Shown: positions 8,083-18,395 of the stretch, piece after piece
Layout of the letters: each line of letters begins with the position of its first letter
Numbering within the stretch: position 1 is the stretch's first letter
Source of the DNA: Candidatus Zixiibacteriota bacterium
Lineage (GTDB): Bacteria; Zixibacteria; MSB-5A5; GN15; FEB-12
Length of the DNA stretch: 60,845 nucleotides
Assembly (NCBI GenBank): GCA_040753875.1
Contig: JBFMDV010000031.1
Coordinates: forward strand, 1 to 60,845
Reading direction: 5' to 3'
Notes under the pieces: generated by a model
Told to the model about the DNA's origin: nothing
Seen by the model: only the letters and a program-made list of their open reading frames with translations
Databases searched by the model: none
Position numbers and translations under genes: made by a program

Positions 8083-10323
8083 CTACCCCACCCGCTCCAT
8101 TATCCGCGGCAGTGCCGTGTAGAATGTCTCATCGAGCCGAGACAGCGGCAAGTCGATGAGCTTATTGATCATCAGCCCGTCACCGACTACGACCCCGATC
8201 CGAGCGACCGGAATCTGCTTCGAATCAAACCAATCCTGCAACCAGCCGGCGTCATTTGGTGAGCAACTGACAATGACGCGTGATTGGCTTTCCGCGAACA
8301 GCAGGCAGTCCGGGCGAATACTGTCGTTGGGAGTGATTCGCGCGCCGAGCTGATTCTCCCGGTTGGTAATGCAGGACTCCGCCACCGCTATCGCCAGGCC
8401 ACCATCGCTGACATCATGAGCCGACTTGATACGGCCGGACCATATGGCCTCGAGCAGTGCAGCCTGGAGCTTTTTCTCGAACTGCAGATCAAGCTGTGGC
8501 ACCGGACCACGAGTTTGGCCGTGGATGACATGCAGGTATTCTGAGCCACCCAGCTCCTCAGTATTCCTGCCGAGCAGGAAAACGACATCCCCCTCATCCT
8601 TGAACCACTGCGTAGTGATGTGGTCGGTGCATTCGATCAGCCCGACCATGCCGATAGTCGGTGTCGGGAACACGGCGCGGTCAGGGTCTTCGTTATAAAA
8701 CGATACGTTACCGCCGGTCACAGGCGTGTCAAGCACACGGCACGCTTCGCCCATGCCGGCTACCGCTTCAGCGAAACAATAGTAGACTTCCGGCTTATAC
8801 GGGTTGCCAAAATTGAGACAGTTGGTGACCGCCAGCGGCTTGCCGCCGGAGCAGACGATATTCCGGGCAGCCTCGGCGACCGCGCTCATGGCGCCGAGCC
8901 GAGGATTCAGGTAGCAATACCGCCCGTTACAGTCTGTTGCCATCGCCAGCGCCTTGTTCGTTTTGCGAATGCGGAGCACCGCTGCATCGGAACCTGGCCC
9001 GACCGCCGTATTCGTGCGGACCATCGAATCGTACTGCTCAAACACCCAGCCCTTGTGACAGAGGTTCGGCGAGCCAAGAAGGGTCAGCAATGTTTCGTTC
9101 CAATTTCGATTTGTCGGCAGGCTCTTGATGTCCAGACTGTTCAGTTTGTCCATATAGGCGGGGCGTTTCTGTTCGCGATGATACACCGGCGCGTCGCCGC
9201 CGAGCACGAGGGAATTCGACGGTATCAGTGAGACCACCTGACCGTTCAGTTTCACCGCCATCATACCGTCATTGGTCACGCTACCGACAATAGTTGAGTC
9301 CAGCCCCCATTTGTCGAACACGGCTTTCACCTGTGCCTCGCATCCCTTCTTCACGCAAACCAGCATCCGCTCCTGCGACTCGGACAAGAGTATCTCATAC
9401 GGTGTCATGCCGGTTTCACGCACTTGGACTTTGTCGATATCGATTTCGATCCCGGCTTTTCCACGTGCGGACATCTCCGATGACGAACAGGTTAGCCCGG
9501 CTGCCCCCATATCCTGGATTCCGACGATCAAGTCCTCATCGATGATCTCAAGCGTGGCTTCAAGAAGCAGCTTTTCGGTAAACGGGTCACCGATCTGGAC
9601 CGAAGGGCGTTTCTCCTGTGACTTGTCGCTGATTTCCTCAGAGGCAAATGTTGCTCCGTGGATGCCGTCCCGTCCAGTCTTGGAGCCTACCATCATGATT
9701 GGGTTTCCCACACCGGCAGCTTTGGCGAACGCCAGTCGATTCGATTTTACCAATCCAACCGCCATCGCGTTGACCAGCGGATTGCCGGTGTACGATTCAT
9801 CGAAATAAACCTCGCCGGCGACAGTTGGTACACCAAACGAATTACCGTAGTCGCCGATCCCGCGCACCACGCCATCCACCAGATACCGCACGCGCGGGTT
9901 ATCAGGGGGACCGAACCGCAGTGAGTTGAGTGCCGCTATCGGGCGAGCTCCCATAGTGAAAATGTCGCGCAGTATCCCTCCAACACCGGTGGCCGCTCCT
10001 TGATAAGGCTCGATCGCCGATGGATGATTGTGCGATTCGATTTTGAAAACCACCGCCAGACCATCGCCGATATCCACTGCCCCGGCGTTCTCTTCGCCGG
10101 CTTTGGCGAGAAGATTGGCCCCTTCGCGCGGAAGAGTCTTCAGGAGCGCGATTGAGTTCTTGTAGGAGCAATGCTCCGACCACATGACACTGAACACACC
10201 AAGCTCGGTGTAGTTGGGTTCGCGGCCGAGAATCTTCTTAATTCGTTCGTATTCCTCGGGCGTAATCCCGTGATCGGCGACCATTTTTGGGGTGACGGCG
10301 GGTTGTTTCAAATCTGGTGACAT
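8083..10323 (-). CDS. purL: Phosphoribosylformylglycinamidine synthase, PurL subunit
   Basis: ATP-dependent FGAM synthase catalytic subunit, step four of purine synthesis in the cytoplasm. The 746 residues match the small PurL type, which works with separate PurS and PurQ (neither is in the window). Seen motifs include [12 protein letters not shown] near the N-terminus, the substrate loop [23 protein letters not shown] as separate family blocks, and the repeated AIRS/PurM-like half with [15 protein letters not shown] and GGNVSFYNE. Its ATG is preceded by a promoter-like TTGACC-N16-TATATT at 10352-10381, divergent from tilS. Confidence 0.95.
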   Translation of the reverse strand: MSPDLKQPAVTPKMVADHGITPEEYERIKKILGREPNYTELGVFSVMWSEHCSYKNSIALLKTLPREGANLLAKAGEENAGAVDIGDGLAVVFKIESHNHPSAIEPYQGAATGVGGILRDIFTMGARPIAALNSLRFGPPDNPRVRYLVDGVVRGIGDYGNSFGVPTVAGEVYFDESYTGNPLVNAMAVGLVKSNRLAFAKAAGVGNPIMMVGSKTGRDGIHGATFASEEISDKSQEKRPSVQIGDPFTEKLLLEATLEIIDEDLIVGIQDMGAAGLTCSSSEMSARGKAGIEIDIDKVQVRETGMTPYEILLSESQERMLVCVKKGCEAQVKAVFDKWGLDSTIVGSVTNDGMMAVKLNGQVVSLIPSNSLVLGGDAPVYHREQKRPAYMDKLNSLDIKSLPTNRNWNETLLTLLGSPNLCHKGWVFEQYDSMVRTNTAVGPGSDAAVLRIRKTNKALAMATDCNGRYCYLNPRLGAMSAVAEAARNIVCSGGKPLAVTNCLNFGNPYKPEVYYCFAEAVAGMGEACRVLDTPVTGGNVSFYNEDPDRAVFPTPTIGMVGLIECTDHITTQWFKDEGDVVFLLGRNTEELGGSEYLHVIHGQTRGPVPQLDLQFEKKLQAALLEAIWSGRIKSAHDVSDGGLAIAVAESCITNRENQLGARITPNDSIRPDCLLFAESQSRVIVSCSPNDAGWLQDWFDSKQIPVARIGVVVGDGLMINKLIDLPLSRLDETFYTALPRIMERVG

Positions 10324-10351
10324 AATATGACTCTGCTCCGTAATTGAGCGG

Positions 10352-10381
10352 CCAATATAACGGTTAGGTCAGGCTGGTCAA
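10352..10381 (-). promoter_or_regulatory. Putative purL promoter
   Basis: Minus strand TTGACC, 16-base spacer, TATATTGG, ending 28 bases before the purL ATG. It fits the -35/-10 pattern repeated elsewhere in the window (TTGnCn-N16-18-TAnnTT). Confidence 0.5.
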
Positions 10382-10420
10382 GCTGCGAATGGCGACAGCC
10401 TGTCGATCTGCCGATTGCCG

Positions 10421-10449
10421 TTCACAACCAGAGGGTAAATGCGTATCTT
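10421..10449 (+). promoter_or_regulatory. Putative tilS promoter
   Basis: TTCACA, 17-base spacer, TATCTT. The expected transcription start, about 7 bases past the -10, coincides with the GTG at 10456, which suggests a leaderless message. Confidence 0.4.
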
Positions 10450-10455
10450 CCCGAC

Positions 10456-11859
10456 GTGGATATGTTATCGAAAGTTAATGACGCAGTCGTCGAGAGGAAA
10501 CTGATAGCACCCGGTGACTCTGTCCTTGTCGCTCTTTCCGGCGGACCGGATTCAGTGGCGCTGTTGCATGTGCTGTCCCGTCTGCAACCAAAAATGAAGC
10601 TCCAATTGCACGCGGTCTATATCAACCACCAGATTCGAAAGAGAGCAGCCCGCCACGAAGAGCAATTCTGTCAAACGCTGTGCGATCGACTCAAAGTGCC
10701 GCTCACGATCATCCGCGAAGATATTCCTGCACGTGCCCATAGAGAGAAGAAGGGACTCGAAGAGACCGCACGGGATTTCCGCTACGCCACTTTCAAGCGA
10801 CTCGCTGATGAGCTTGCTTGCACCAAAGTGGCGCTGGGGCACCATCTTGACGATCGCGTGGAGACGATTCTCCTTCGTGTGCTGAGAGGAACCGGCAGAA
10901 CGGGCCTGCTCGGTGTGCCAATTAAACGAGGGATTTACATTAGACCATTGTTCGATGTAACCAAGGTCGAGATCCTGGCGTATTTGAAGAGACATCGTCT
11001 CGATTATTGTACCGACCGCTCGAATGAGACATCTGAGTTCAGCCGCAATTTCGTTCGCAATCGGCTGCTGCCGATGCTTCGCAAGCGCCTCAATCCAGCC
11101 GTCGACCGGGCGCTCGTGAATCTCTCTGAGACGTTGGATGAAGAGGAGTCGTTTCTTCAGTCGATTACCGAGCGGGCGTTCAAAGAGACGGTATCCGCGA
11201 CACCCGGTGGGAAATTAGCGCTTGATTTATCCATACTGGGCGGTTATCCATTATGGCTTCGGCGACGGCTGTTAAGGCGTTGTGTGCAAACTCTTTCCGC
11301 CGACAGGCAGTCCCCGGACCGGATCGTGATCGACCGGCTGGAGAAGCTTTCCCGGAGTGAAAAAGCCAAGTTGGCTTTGCCCGGGAGGCTGGAGGCTGCG
11401 GCGGATGGCGGCAAGCTGTTGGTGTACAAGAGGATAAAGGTATCCTTCCAACTCCCCTTGCCGATTGGCGGTCGGTGCATAGTGCCACCACTCCACTTGC
11501 GGATAGGCGCAAGAGTGCGAAGGAAGCCGTCAGCGGTGCCTCGCCAGCGAGGTGCGAGAGCGGTGGTTATCGACGCTTTGGCAGTGAAACCGCCTCTGGT
11601 GGTCCGCGCAGTTAAACCAGGCGACAGGTTCAGCCCGCTGGGACTGGCAGGCAGCAAAAAAGTAGGGGATTATCTGACAGACCGGAAAGTCCCGACCGTG
11701 CTAAGGGACGAAATTCCGGTCGTGTGTGATACTGATGGGATCATCTGGCTGGTCGGGTACGAGATCGCCGACTGCGTCAAGGTGACGGATTCAACTGAGA
11801 AGGTGCTGAAACTTGAAAGCGTCCGTATCAAAACCGGCCCCACCGATGAAGCCGATTGA
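10456..11859 (+). CDS. tilS: tRNA(Ile)-lysidine synthetase
   Basis: Attaches lysine to the wobble cytidine of tRNA-Ile(CAU) so that it reads AUA. The ATP-pyrophosphatase P-loop SGGPDS is at residues 28-33 and LGHHLDDRVETILLR follows in the N-terminal domain. The C-terminal TilS domain ends with GDRFSPLGLAGSKKVGDYL and a final VGYEIAD segment. 467 residues is the long, complete form. GTG 10456 was kept as start because it meets the predicted transcription start; ATG 10462 is also possible. The 3' end overlaps the probable hpt start by 11 bases, as in the common bacterial tilS-hpt-ftsH order. Confidence 0.93.
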   Translation: MDMLSKVNDAVVERKLIAPGDSVLVALSGGPDSVALLHVLSRLQPKMKLQLHAVYINHQIRKRAARHEEQFCQTLCDRLKVPLTIIREDIPARAHREKKGLEETARDFRYATFKRLADELACTKVALGHHLDDRVETILLRVLRGTGRTGLLGVPIKRGIYIRPLFDVTKVEILAYLKRHRLDYCTDRSNETSEFSRNFVRNRLLPMLRKRLNPAVDRALVNLSETLDEEESFLQSITERAFKETVSATPGGKLALDLSILGGYPLWLRRRLLRRCVQTLSADRQSPDRIVIDRLEKLSRSEKAKLALPGRLEAAADGGKLLVYKRIKVSFQLPLPIGGRCIVPPLHLRIGARVRRKPSAVPRQRGARAVVIDALAVKPPLVVRAVKPGDRFSPLGLAGSKKVGDYLTDRKVPTVLRDEIPVVCDTDGIIWLVGYEIADCVKVTDSTEKVLKLESVRIKTGPTDEAD

Positions 11860-12367
11860 GTTGCTGCTTCCACAGGACCAGATCAATCGCCGTGTTCGTG
11901 AACTGGCGCGCCAGATCACCCAGGATTATGCCGGTGAAACACCGGTGCTGGTGGGGGTTCTGAAAGGGTGTATCATCTTCATTTCCGACCTCATGCGGCA
12001 TGTCAAACTGCCGATCGAACTGGAGTTCGCGGCGCCGACCTCGTACAAGAAGGCGGTCAAGACCGAGGATGATATTTCATTCATGGGAGGATTCTCGGTC
12101 AATATGAAAGGGCGACACGTATTGATAGTCGAGGGGGTGGTGGATTCCGGCAAGACGGTCAACCTGCTGGCCTCCAAGATTCAGCGACTGGAACCGGCTT
12201 CTGTCGAGGTTGTTACATTGTTGGACAAGCCCGGAAGTCACCGCACGAAGGTGCATTTGAAGTATATCGGCTTTTCGGTAGGCAACGAGTTTGTGATTGG
12301 GTTTGGCCTGGATAATACGCAGAAGTACCGCAACCTTCCCTTCATCGGGCGGCTGCTGGACACCTGA
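11849..12367 (+). CDS. hpt: Hypoxanthine phosphoribosyltransferase
   Basis: Purine salvage enzyme making IMP/GMP from hypoxanthine/guanine and PRPP. The ATG at 11849 gives 172 residues beginning MKPIELLLPQDQINRRVREL, which matches family N-termini; an upstream TTG at 11813 would add 12 unlikely residues inside tilS. GVLKGCIIFISDL and the C-terminal KYRNLPFIG fit the family. The PRPP loop reads VLIVEGVVDSGKT where VLIVEDIIDTG is usual: the second acidic residue of the pair is Gly, while the general-base Asp remains. The gene sits between tilS and ftsH. Confidence 0.9.
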   Translation, partial: KPIELLLPQDQINRRVRELARQITQDYAGETPVLVGVLKGCIIFISDLMRHVKLPIELEFAAPTSYKKAVKTEDDISFMGGFSVNMKGRHVLIVEGVVDSGKTVNLLASKIQRLEPASVEVVTLLDKPGSHRTKVHLKYIGFSVGNEFVIGFGLDNTQKYRNLPFIGRLLDT

Positions 12368-12456
12368 GCCGCCGAGGATTCTGCCGATACTGATAGAGAA
12401 TACCGGGTGATGTCCGGGTATAACCGTTAAGAGCAGCATTTTGATGCGGAGCATGT

Positions 12457-14409
12457 GTGAGCGAATATAGCAATAGACCGGGGCGTTCCGGTCAATCGGG
12501 TCGTCCTCGCCCCGAACCCCCTCGCGATGGCATGAGTTGGCGCGGGACCGGCCGGACCATGATGTTCTGGCTGGGACTGTTCCTGCTGGTATTCATCCTG
12601 TATTCATTCGTCAAGAGTTTCGACCAGGATATAGCTGAGATCACCTACACGGAATTTGTCGGTGAGATAGACAGCAGCAATGTCGCCGAAGTCACATTCA
12701 CGGACCGGGAACTCGAAGGAAAACTCAAACAGCCGAAACTGTTTGCGTCGACCAAGAGCCCCAAGACATTCGGGCGATTCAAATCCAGAATTCCCTTTGC
12801 GGATAACAGCTACGAGCTGGTAAACCGTCTTGAAAAAAGCGGTGCGAAGATTGTTGCGAAAGGGGACAGCCAGCTAATCCAGATTCTAATCGCGATCGGC
12901 CCCTGGCTGCTGCTTGGATTCGTGTGGCTGTTTTTCATCCGTCAGATGCAGGGTGCCTCCGGACCGAAAGGGCTGTTTTCATTCGGCAAGAGCAAGGCCA
13001 AGCTGATGACCGACGAGCGTCCGAAAGTTACATTCAACGATGTCGCCGGCGCTGATGAAGCCAAGGAAGAGCTGAAAGAGATCATCGAATTTCTCCGCGA
13101 ACCGGCCAAGTTTCAGAAACTGGGTGGCAAAATCCCCAAGGGAGCACTGCTTCTGGGTCCTCCCGGAACGGGCAAAACGCTTCTGGCCCGTGCGGTTGCC
13201 GGCGAGGCGGGTGTGCCGTTTTTCTCGATGTCCGGTTCCGACTTCGTGGAGATGTTCGTGGGTGTTGGCGCCAGCCGCGTGCGTGATCTGTTCGAGCAGG
13301 GCAAAAAGAACGCACCGTGCATTATCTTCATCGACGAGATCGATGCCGTCGGCCGCCATCGTGGCGCCGGTTTAGGTGGTGGTCACGACGAACGCGAGCA
13401 GACCTTGAACCAGTTGCTCGTTGAAATGGATGGATTCGAATCCAACGAAGGTGTCATCCTGATCGCCGCTACCAACCGTCCCGACGTACTCGACCCGGCG
13501 CTCCTGCGCCCCGGACGATTCGACCGCCAGATCGTTGTCGCAACACCTGATGTAAAAGGGCGTGAGGGCATCCTCAAGGTCCATATCCGTAAGATCAAGA
13601 CCGCGCCCGATGTCGACTTGACCATCCTCGCGCGTGGTACGCCAGGAATGTCCGGTGCGGACCTCGCTAACATGGTCAACGAGGCGGCACTTTTGGCCTC
13701 TCGCAGGAACCGCGAGGCGGTGACGATGGTGGACTTTGAAGAGGCCAAGGACAAGGTAATGATGGGCACCGAACGTCGATCGTTGGTGATCACCGAGGAA
13801 GAGAAGAAAATCATTGCCTATCATGAAGGCGGGCATGCCCTGGTTTCCAAGTTTCTCCCCAAAGCGGACCCGATCCATAAGGTCACGATCATCCCACGCG
13901 GCCTGGCTCTCGGTGTTACGCAGTCCCTGCCGGTGGACGAACGGCATACCTACGCCAAGGACTATCTTGAGACCATGCTGGCGGTGTTCATGGGCGGAAG
14001 AGTGGCGGAACTGTTGGTGTTCGGTCAGCTCGACACCGGTGCCGGCAACGATCTGGAGCGAGCCACCAAACTCGCGCGTAAGATGGTCTGCAATTGGGGT
14101 ATGTCGGAGAAGCTCGGTCCGGTGACATTCGGCAAAACTGAAGAGCATATATTCCTTGGCCGCGAGATCGCGCAGCATTCGGACTATTCTGAGGCAACCG
14201 CTCTTGTCATCGACCAGGAGATCCGCTCCTTCGTCGACAGCGCCGAGTCAACGGCCCGTCGTATCCTGACCGAACATCTCGACAAGCTGCACAATCTTGC
14301 CAAGGCGCTGCTGGAACGGGAGATTATCGATGGCCGCGAAGTGGACGAGATAATCGGACGACCGTCGGGCGATGTCGAACCGGTGCCGTCACAGGTCCCG
14401 GCGCCGTAG
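12457..14409 (+). CDS. ftsH: ATP-dependent zinc metalloprotease FtsH
   Basis: Membrane-anchored AAA protease that degrades unassembled membrane proteins and short-lived regulators. Order of parts: basic tail, TM helix at about 34-51, periplasmic domain, second TM at about 144-161, AAA domain with Walker A GPPGTGKT at 234-241, IIFIDEID and RPGRFDRQ, then the zinc protease HEGGH at 456-460. 650 residues is standard. The GTG at 12457 was chosen because it gives the usual short cytoplasmic N-terminus. An extra Gly/Pro/Arg-rich stretch (residues 7-23) precedes TM1. Confidence 0.96.
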   Translation: MSEYSNRPGRSGQSGRPRPEPPRDGMSWRGTGRTMMFWLGLFLLVFILYSFVKSFDQDIAEITYTEFVGEIDSSNVAEVTFTDRELEGKLKQPKLFASTKSPKTFGRFKSRIPFADNSYELVNRLEKSGAKIVAKGDSQLIQILIAIGPWLLLGFVWLFFIRQMQGASGPKGLFSFGKSKAKLMTDERPKVTFNDVAGADEAKEELKEIIEFLREPAKFQKLGGKIPKGALLLGPPGTGKTLLARAVAGEAGVPFFSMSGSDFVEMFVGVGASRVRDLFEQGKKNAPCIIFIDEIDAVGRHRGAGLGGGHDEREQTLNQLLVEMDGFESNEGVILIAATNRPDVLDPALLRPGRFDRQIVVATPDVKGREGILKVHIRKIKTAPDVDLTILARGTPGMSGADLANMVNEAALLASRRNREAVTMVDFEEAKDKVMMGTERRSLVITEEEKKIIAYHEGGHALVSKFLPKADPIHKVTIIPRGLALGVTQSLPVDERHTYAKDYLETMLAVFMGGRVAELLVFGQLDTGAGNDLERATKLARKMVCNWGMSEKLGPVTFGKTEEHIFLGREIAQHSDYSEATALVIDQEIRSFVDSAESTARRILTEHLDKLHNLAKALLEREIIDGREVDEIIGRPSGDVEPVPSQVPAP

Positions 14410-14418
14410 AGCGCGATT

Positions 14419-14985
14419 GTGGCAATAGACCACTCAAAGATCAAAAAGGGGATGAAGCTGATCCTGGAAGGGATCGGCGAGAATCCACGCCGCGAGGGAC
14501 TCCGCCGGACTCCGGAACGGACCGCCGAATTCTACCAGGAAGTTCTGTCCGGTATGGGGGAAGACCCCTCGCTGGAACTCCGCCACTACACTGCGAAGAA
14601 CAAAGACGAGATGATCATCCTGCGGGACATTTCGTTCTTTTCACTCTGCGAACACCATCTGCTGCCGTTTTTTGGCAATGTTCATATCGCCTACATCCCG
14701 CAAAAGGACAAGATGGTCGGCTTCTCCAGCATGATGCGGGTGATCGATATCCTCTCCAAGCGTCTTCAGGTGCAGGAGCGGATGACCTCGGAGATCGCCG
14801 ACTCGATTGTGGATGCCCTTAACGCCAAGGGGGTACTCGTCGTTGTGGAAGCGGAACATCTCTGTCTCACCATGCGGGGGATCAAGAAGCCGGGGAGTAA
14901 GATTATCACGTCGGCGATTCGCGGCATGATGCGCCGCAACGCCACTCGCTCCGAGGCCCTGGCGCTGATCGAGGGGACGAAGTAG
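14419..14985 (+). CDS. folE: GTP cyclohydrolase I
   Basis: First step of tetrahydrofolate synthesis: GTP to 7,8-dihydroneopterin triphosphate. Zinc ligands correspond to Cys77 and His80 (SLCEHHLLPF) and Cys149 (CLTMRG), with the same spacing as in E. coli FolE. The family block REGLRRTPER is at 25-34. The start is GTG, 9 bases after the ftsH stop, so it is probably cotranscribed. 188 residues is the normal type IA length. folP follows after a hairpin-rich gap. Confidence 0.95.
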   Translation: MAIDHSKIKKGMKLILEGIGENPRREGLRRTPERTAEFYQEVLSGMGEDPSLELRHYTAKNKDEMIILRDISFFSLCEHHLLPFFGNVHIAYIPQKDKMVGFSSMMRVIDILSKRLQVQERMTSEIADSIVDALNAKGVLVVVEAEHLCLTMRGIKKPGSKIITSAIRGMMRRNATRSEALALIEGTK

Positions 14986-15528
14986 GGCTTAGGTGCAGCA
15001 CAGTTTGCTGTGCGATCCTCTCATTTGAAAGACGACGGAGTGGTGTCGGGAGTCCTCGCCCGACACGGTATTGCCCCAGTGAACCGTCAGGCAGGGACGC
15101 CTGACGGCACCTAAATCCCTCAGCAGCCGCTATTGTTGTTTGTCATTCCGGCCGTCAAGAGCGGTACGTCGGGTTCCGAAGTGAGCTCAGGTGGTTTGAG
15201 CGCAGGGTGAACGCAGAAAACCGACACAGAGGCTTTCAACCTGTAAACGGCATACCTCCTGGTCTGCCGTCAGGCGGCACACGAGGACGTGTGCCATCCA
15301 CAGTTTAGTGTTCTGTACCAACGGCAGCCAAAGTAAGAGGCCCCTCACCTGTCACTTCGGGACATCCTCTCCCAGAGGGAGAGGAATTTGTTCGAGAGTG
15401 AGGTGCCCCACCCGCTTGCGGGTGGGTACTGTACACGGCGTAAACGCCGAGCAGATCCCCTTTTCCCTTGCCCAGCCAGCCGTCATTTGCCTACCTTTCA
15501 TTGCTCAGTTGAAACAGAAAGCAATCCT
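14986..15528. repeat. Non-coding 540-bp gap with many different hairpins
   Basis: Between folE and folP. Perfect or near-perfect palindromes: 15043-15066 (GTGTCGGG/CCCGACAC), 15084-15107 (CCGTCAGGC/GCCTGACGG), 15276-15295 (GGCACACG/CGTGTGCC), 15366-15384 (CCTCTCCC/GGGAGAGG), 15407-15426 (CCCACCCGC/GCGGGTGGG) and 15437-15448 (GGCG/CGCC). A half-copy of the TCGGGTT element (see 56187) lies near 15168. The stems differ in sequence but share the short-loop design. The last part contains the folP promoter. Confidence 0.7.
15468..15499 (+). promoter_or_regulatory. Putative folP promoter
   Basis: TTGCCC, 18-base spacer, TACCTTTC, 29 bases before the folP GTG. The -10 is the same TACCTT as at lepA and at the second TPR gene. 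Confidence 0.45.
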
Positions 15529-16386
15529 GTGACCACCCTATCGATTCGTTGCGAGATCAAGACCGCCACCGGCAAAATGCTGTCGTTTGCGCGCCCGCTG
15601 GTCATGGGAATACTCAATGTTACGCCGGATTCGTTCTCTGATGGCGGGCGATTCCTGGTAACCGAAAGAGCTGTGGCGCACGCACTGAAAATGGCAGCCG
15701 AGGGCGCAGATATAATCGATATCGGCGGCGAGTCGAGCCGCCCGGGCGCGGACCCGGTCAGCGCCGAGGAAGAAATCGAGCGGGTGCTGCCGGTGATTGA
15801 GCGATTGAGAAGAGAGTCACAAGTCCCCATCTCAATCGATACGTACAAGGCAGCCACCGCCGAGGCGGCGTTGAAAGCCGGGGTCGATATAGTCAACGAT
15901 ATTTCGGCCCTTCGAATTGACTCGGCTATGCTCGCGCTATTGGCACGCTCGAAGGCGCCGGTGGCGCTGATGCACATGAAGGGCACACCCCGTGACATGC
16001 AGAAGAAACCGGAGTATGATGATTGCATCCAAGAGATAGCGGATTTTTTTGACGAACGGATTCAGTTCTGCACAACCGGCGGCATAGAGGGATCGCAGAT
16101 AATTCTGGACCCTGGAATCGGATTCGGCAAGCGGCTGGAAGATAATCTCCGGATTCTCAGGGAACTGCGATCTTTCACCAGATTCGGGCTGCCCCTGCTT
16201 GTGGGGGCCTCAAGAAAGTCGTTTATTGGGATGGTCACCGGCGACACCGGCCCTGCAGAAAGCCGGCTTGGCGGGTCGATAGCCGCGGCGGTGACGGCGG
16301 TGCTGAATGGCGCCACTATTGTGCGCGTACATGATGTCAAAGAAACGGTCGAGGCATTGAGGATAGTTCAGGCGACACGGCAATGA
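15529..16386 (+). CDS. folP: Dihydropteroate synthase
   Basis: Condenses hydroxymethyl-dihydropterin pyrophosphate with p-aminobenzoate (folate pathway, sulfonamide target). The TIM-barrel motifs are intact: GILNVTPDSFSDGG, DIGGESSRPGA, VPISIDTYKA, MHMKGTPRDMQ, DPGIGFGKRLEDN and the C-terminal RVHDVKETVEAL. GTG 15529 was chosen: it lies just after the promoter-like TACCTTTC and gives 285 residues, a normal length. An upstream in-frame ATG would add residues encoded by hairpin DNA. The stop overlaps the cdaA start as ATGA. Confidence 0.93.
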   Translation: MTTLSIRCEIKTATGKMLSFARPLVMGILNVTPDSFSDGGRFLVTERAVAHALKMAAEGADIIDIGGESSRPGADPVSAEEEIERVLPVIERLRRESQVPISIDTYKAATAEAALKAGVDIVNDISALRIDSAMLALLARSKAPVALMHMKGTPRDMQKKPEYDDCIQEIADFFDERIQFCTTGGIEGSQIILDPGIGFGKRLEDNLRILRELRSFTRFGLPLLVGASRKSFIGMVTGDTGPAESRLGGSIAAAVTAVLNGATIVRVHDVKETVEALRIVQATRQ

Positions 16387-17150
16387 GTATGGCGCTGTTT
16401 GAGTGGGATTTTCTCCGGTTCGGTTTCAAGGATGCGGTCGATGTCCTGGTCGTGTCGTTTATCATCTATCAGGCGCTTCGACTGACCAAAGGGACAAGAT
16501 CAGCGCAGATCATAGTTGGACTGTCGCTACTGGGGGGCATAGCGTTCGTCGCGTACTGGTTCCAGCTTGAGGGACTCACCTGGCTCTTTTCCAGTCTCGC
16601 GACTGTAGGCTTTATTGTTCTGGTCATTGTATTCCAGCCGGAGTTACGGGGTGCGCTTGCCCATATCGGCCAAAATCCGCTCTTTCGACGGTTCGTGCAG
16701 CTCGAACAGAAGAAGACTCTCGAAGAGGTCTCTCGCGCCGCGCTCCGCCTGGCCGAATTGCGCTACGGCGGTTTGATCGTCTGCGAGCGCCGAACCGGCC
16801 TCCGCAATTTCGCCGAGTCCGGCAAGGAAATGAACGCCGAACTATCCTCCGAGCTTCTTGTCACGCTCTTTACGCCCTATACGCCGCTGCACGACGGCGC
16901 AGTGATCATCTCCGGCAACTACATCGTGGCGGCGGCATCATCGTTGCCCTTGACCAACAACCCGCGCTACCACAAGCTGTTCGGGATGCGTCACAAGGCC
17001 GCGATTGGTGTGTCTGAGGTTTCCGATTCGGTGGTGGTGGTGGTTTCCGAGGAAACCAGTGCCATTTCAATCGCCCACAACGGCGTTCTGGAATCCGACA
17101 TTCGCAAGTCCGAACTCCGCGACCGGCTGGCGGAATACCTGAAGAAGTGA
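16383..17150 (+). CDS. cdaA: Diadenylate cyclase (c-di-AMP synthase), CdaA type
   Basis: Makes cyclic di-AMP from two ATP at the inner membrane. Three hydrophobic segments occupy about residues 20-85, followed by the DAC domain with HDGAVIISG (DGA at 171-173) and GMRHKAAIG. The second motif is normally RHR, so Arg to Lys at 205 is a small deviation. 255 residues is normal. It overlaps folP by 4 bases (ATGA), so the two are translationally coupled; folP next to a cdaA gene is seen in other bacteria. No c-di-AMP phosphodiesterase or regulator gene is nearby. Confidence 0.92.
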   Translation: MSMALFEWDFLRFGFKDAVDVLVVSFIIYQALRLTKGTRSAQIIVGLSLLGGIAFVAYWFQLEGLTWLFSSLATVGFIVLVIVFQPELRGALAHIGQNPLFRRFVQLEQKKTLEEVSRAALRLAELRYGGLIVCERRTGLRNFAESGKEMNAELSSELLVTLFTPYTPLHDGAVIISGNYIVAAASSLPLTNNPRYHKLFGMRHKAAIGVSEVSDSVVVVVSEETSAISIAHNGVLESDIRKSELRDRLAEYLKK

Positions 17151-17285
17151 TTAGAAGAGGTTCAAGACAGGGCAATAGACCTGACAAGCGGTATGTTCAA
17201 CTGTGAGCATTGCCGCTGATACCGCTTCCAACGCCGCTGATGTATAGTCCAAAGGACCAACTGCGATTGATTGAGGAGTAAATAT

Positions 17286-18395
17286 ATGCGGCAAAGATTG
17301 CAAAGAATTACACTGCGCGGCTTCAAGAGTATTCGTGATCTAACAGATTTTGATCCGGGTTCACTTACAGTCCTAATTGGACCAAATGGCGCCGGCAAAT
17401 CAAATTTCATTTCTTTCTTTCGACTCCTCTCTTGGTCGTTAGCGTCACCTGGTAACCTCCAAGTGCACGTCGGCCAACTGGGGGGAGCCGGTGCACTGCT
17501 TCACGATGGGCCTGATCGTACACGAGAAATCGAGTCCGAAATCTCACTTGTGACCGAGGCCGGTAGGAATGATTACGCCTTCAGACTCGTTTTTGCAGCA
17601 GGAGACACACTGATATATGCGGACGAGAAGTACAGATTTTCTAAGCCCGAGTTCACTTCGCCGGCTCGCTGGAAAGGACTGGGAGCAGGTCATCGCGAAG
17701 CCATGCTTATTGCAAAGGCCGATGACGATGACAAGACGGCCAAAACGATCTTAGCACTATTACGGAGGATCATCCTATATCAGTTTCACAATACATCGAC
17801 AACTGCTCGGATAAGAGGGAAGTGGGATAAAGACGACGGTAGGTGGCTGAAAGAAGACGGCGGCAATCTGGCACCGTTCCTGTACAGGCTGAAGATGCTG
17901 GAACCGCTTTCATACCAGCGAATAGTTGACAACGTTCGGCTGATCTTACCGTTCTTCGCGGATTTCGAGCTGGAACCCGAGTACAATTCGATTCTACTCC
18001 AATGGAAAGAACAAAACAGCGATAGGATCTTCGGCGCGCACCAAGCCGCGGACGGGATGTTGAGGGTCATGGCGCTAGTCACGCTACTGCTTCAACCGGA
18101 GCGTGATCTGCCGGATGTACTCATTCTTGATGAGCCAGAATTGGGACTGCACCCCTATGCAGTTGGTGTAGTCGGGGGCCTAATCCGGAGTGTTGCCACG
18201 CAGGTACAGGTGATCGTCGCAACGCAATCGGTTCCTTTAATCGACTGCTTCCAACCCGATGACATCGTCGTGGTAGATCGAGTAGGGCGTGAGTCGAAGT
18301 TCAATCGCCTGACACTAAACCGATTGACTGAGTGGTTAGAGGACTATTCGCTGTCGGAACTATGGGAGAAGAATGTAATAGGGGGACGACCCTAA
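17286..18395 (+). CDS. AAA-family (OLD/SMC-like) ATPase of a two-gene module
   Basis: Predicted cytoplasmic ABC-type AAA ATPase of 369 residues. Walker A GPNGAGKS is at 32-39 after RGFKSIRDL, a typical RecF/OLD/AAA_15 opening. Walker B ILDEPELGLHP is near 280, followed by VATQS and a conserved tail. The start is ATG 17286 with GAGGAG 8 bases upstream; an earlier TTG lacks support. The next gene overlaps by one base (TAATG). Such ATPases paired with a small effector gene recur in anti-phage systems (OLD/Gabija, PARIS). The pair sits between housekeeping genes and looks acquired. Function not proven. Confidence 0.8.
   Translation: MRQRLQRITLRGFKSIRDLTDFDPGSLTVLIGPNGAGKSNFISFFRLLSWSLASPGNLQVHVGQLGGAGALLHDGPDRTREIESEISLVTEAGRNDYAFRLVFAAGDTLIYADEKYRFSKPEFTSPARWKGLGAGHREAMLIAKADDDDKTAKTILALLRRIILYQFHNTSTTARIRGKWDKDDGRWLKEDGGNLAPFLYRLKMLEPLSYQRIVDNVRLILPFFADFELEPEYNSILLQWKEQNSDRIFGAHQAADGMLRVMALVTLLLQPERDLPDVLILDEPELGLHPYAVGVVGGLIRSVATQVQVIVATQSVPLIDCFQPDDIVVVDRVGRESKFNRLTLNRLTEWLEDYSLSELWEKNVIGGRP

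Noticed and set aside
7718-8122. 134-codon frame between lpxH and purL
   Set aside because: Its sequence is the hairpin cluster and it overlaps the end of purL; no start signal.
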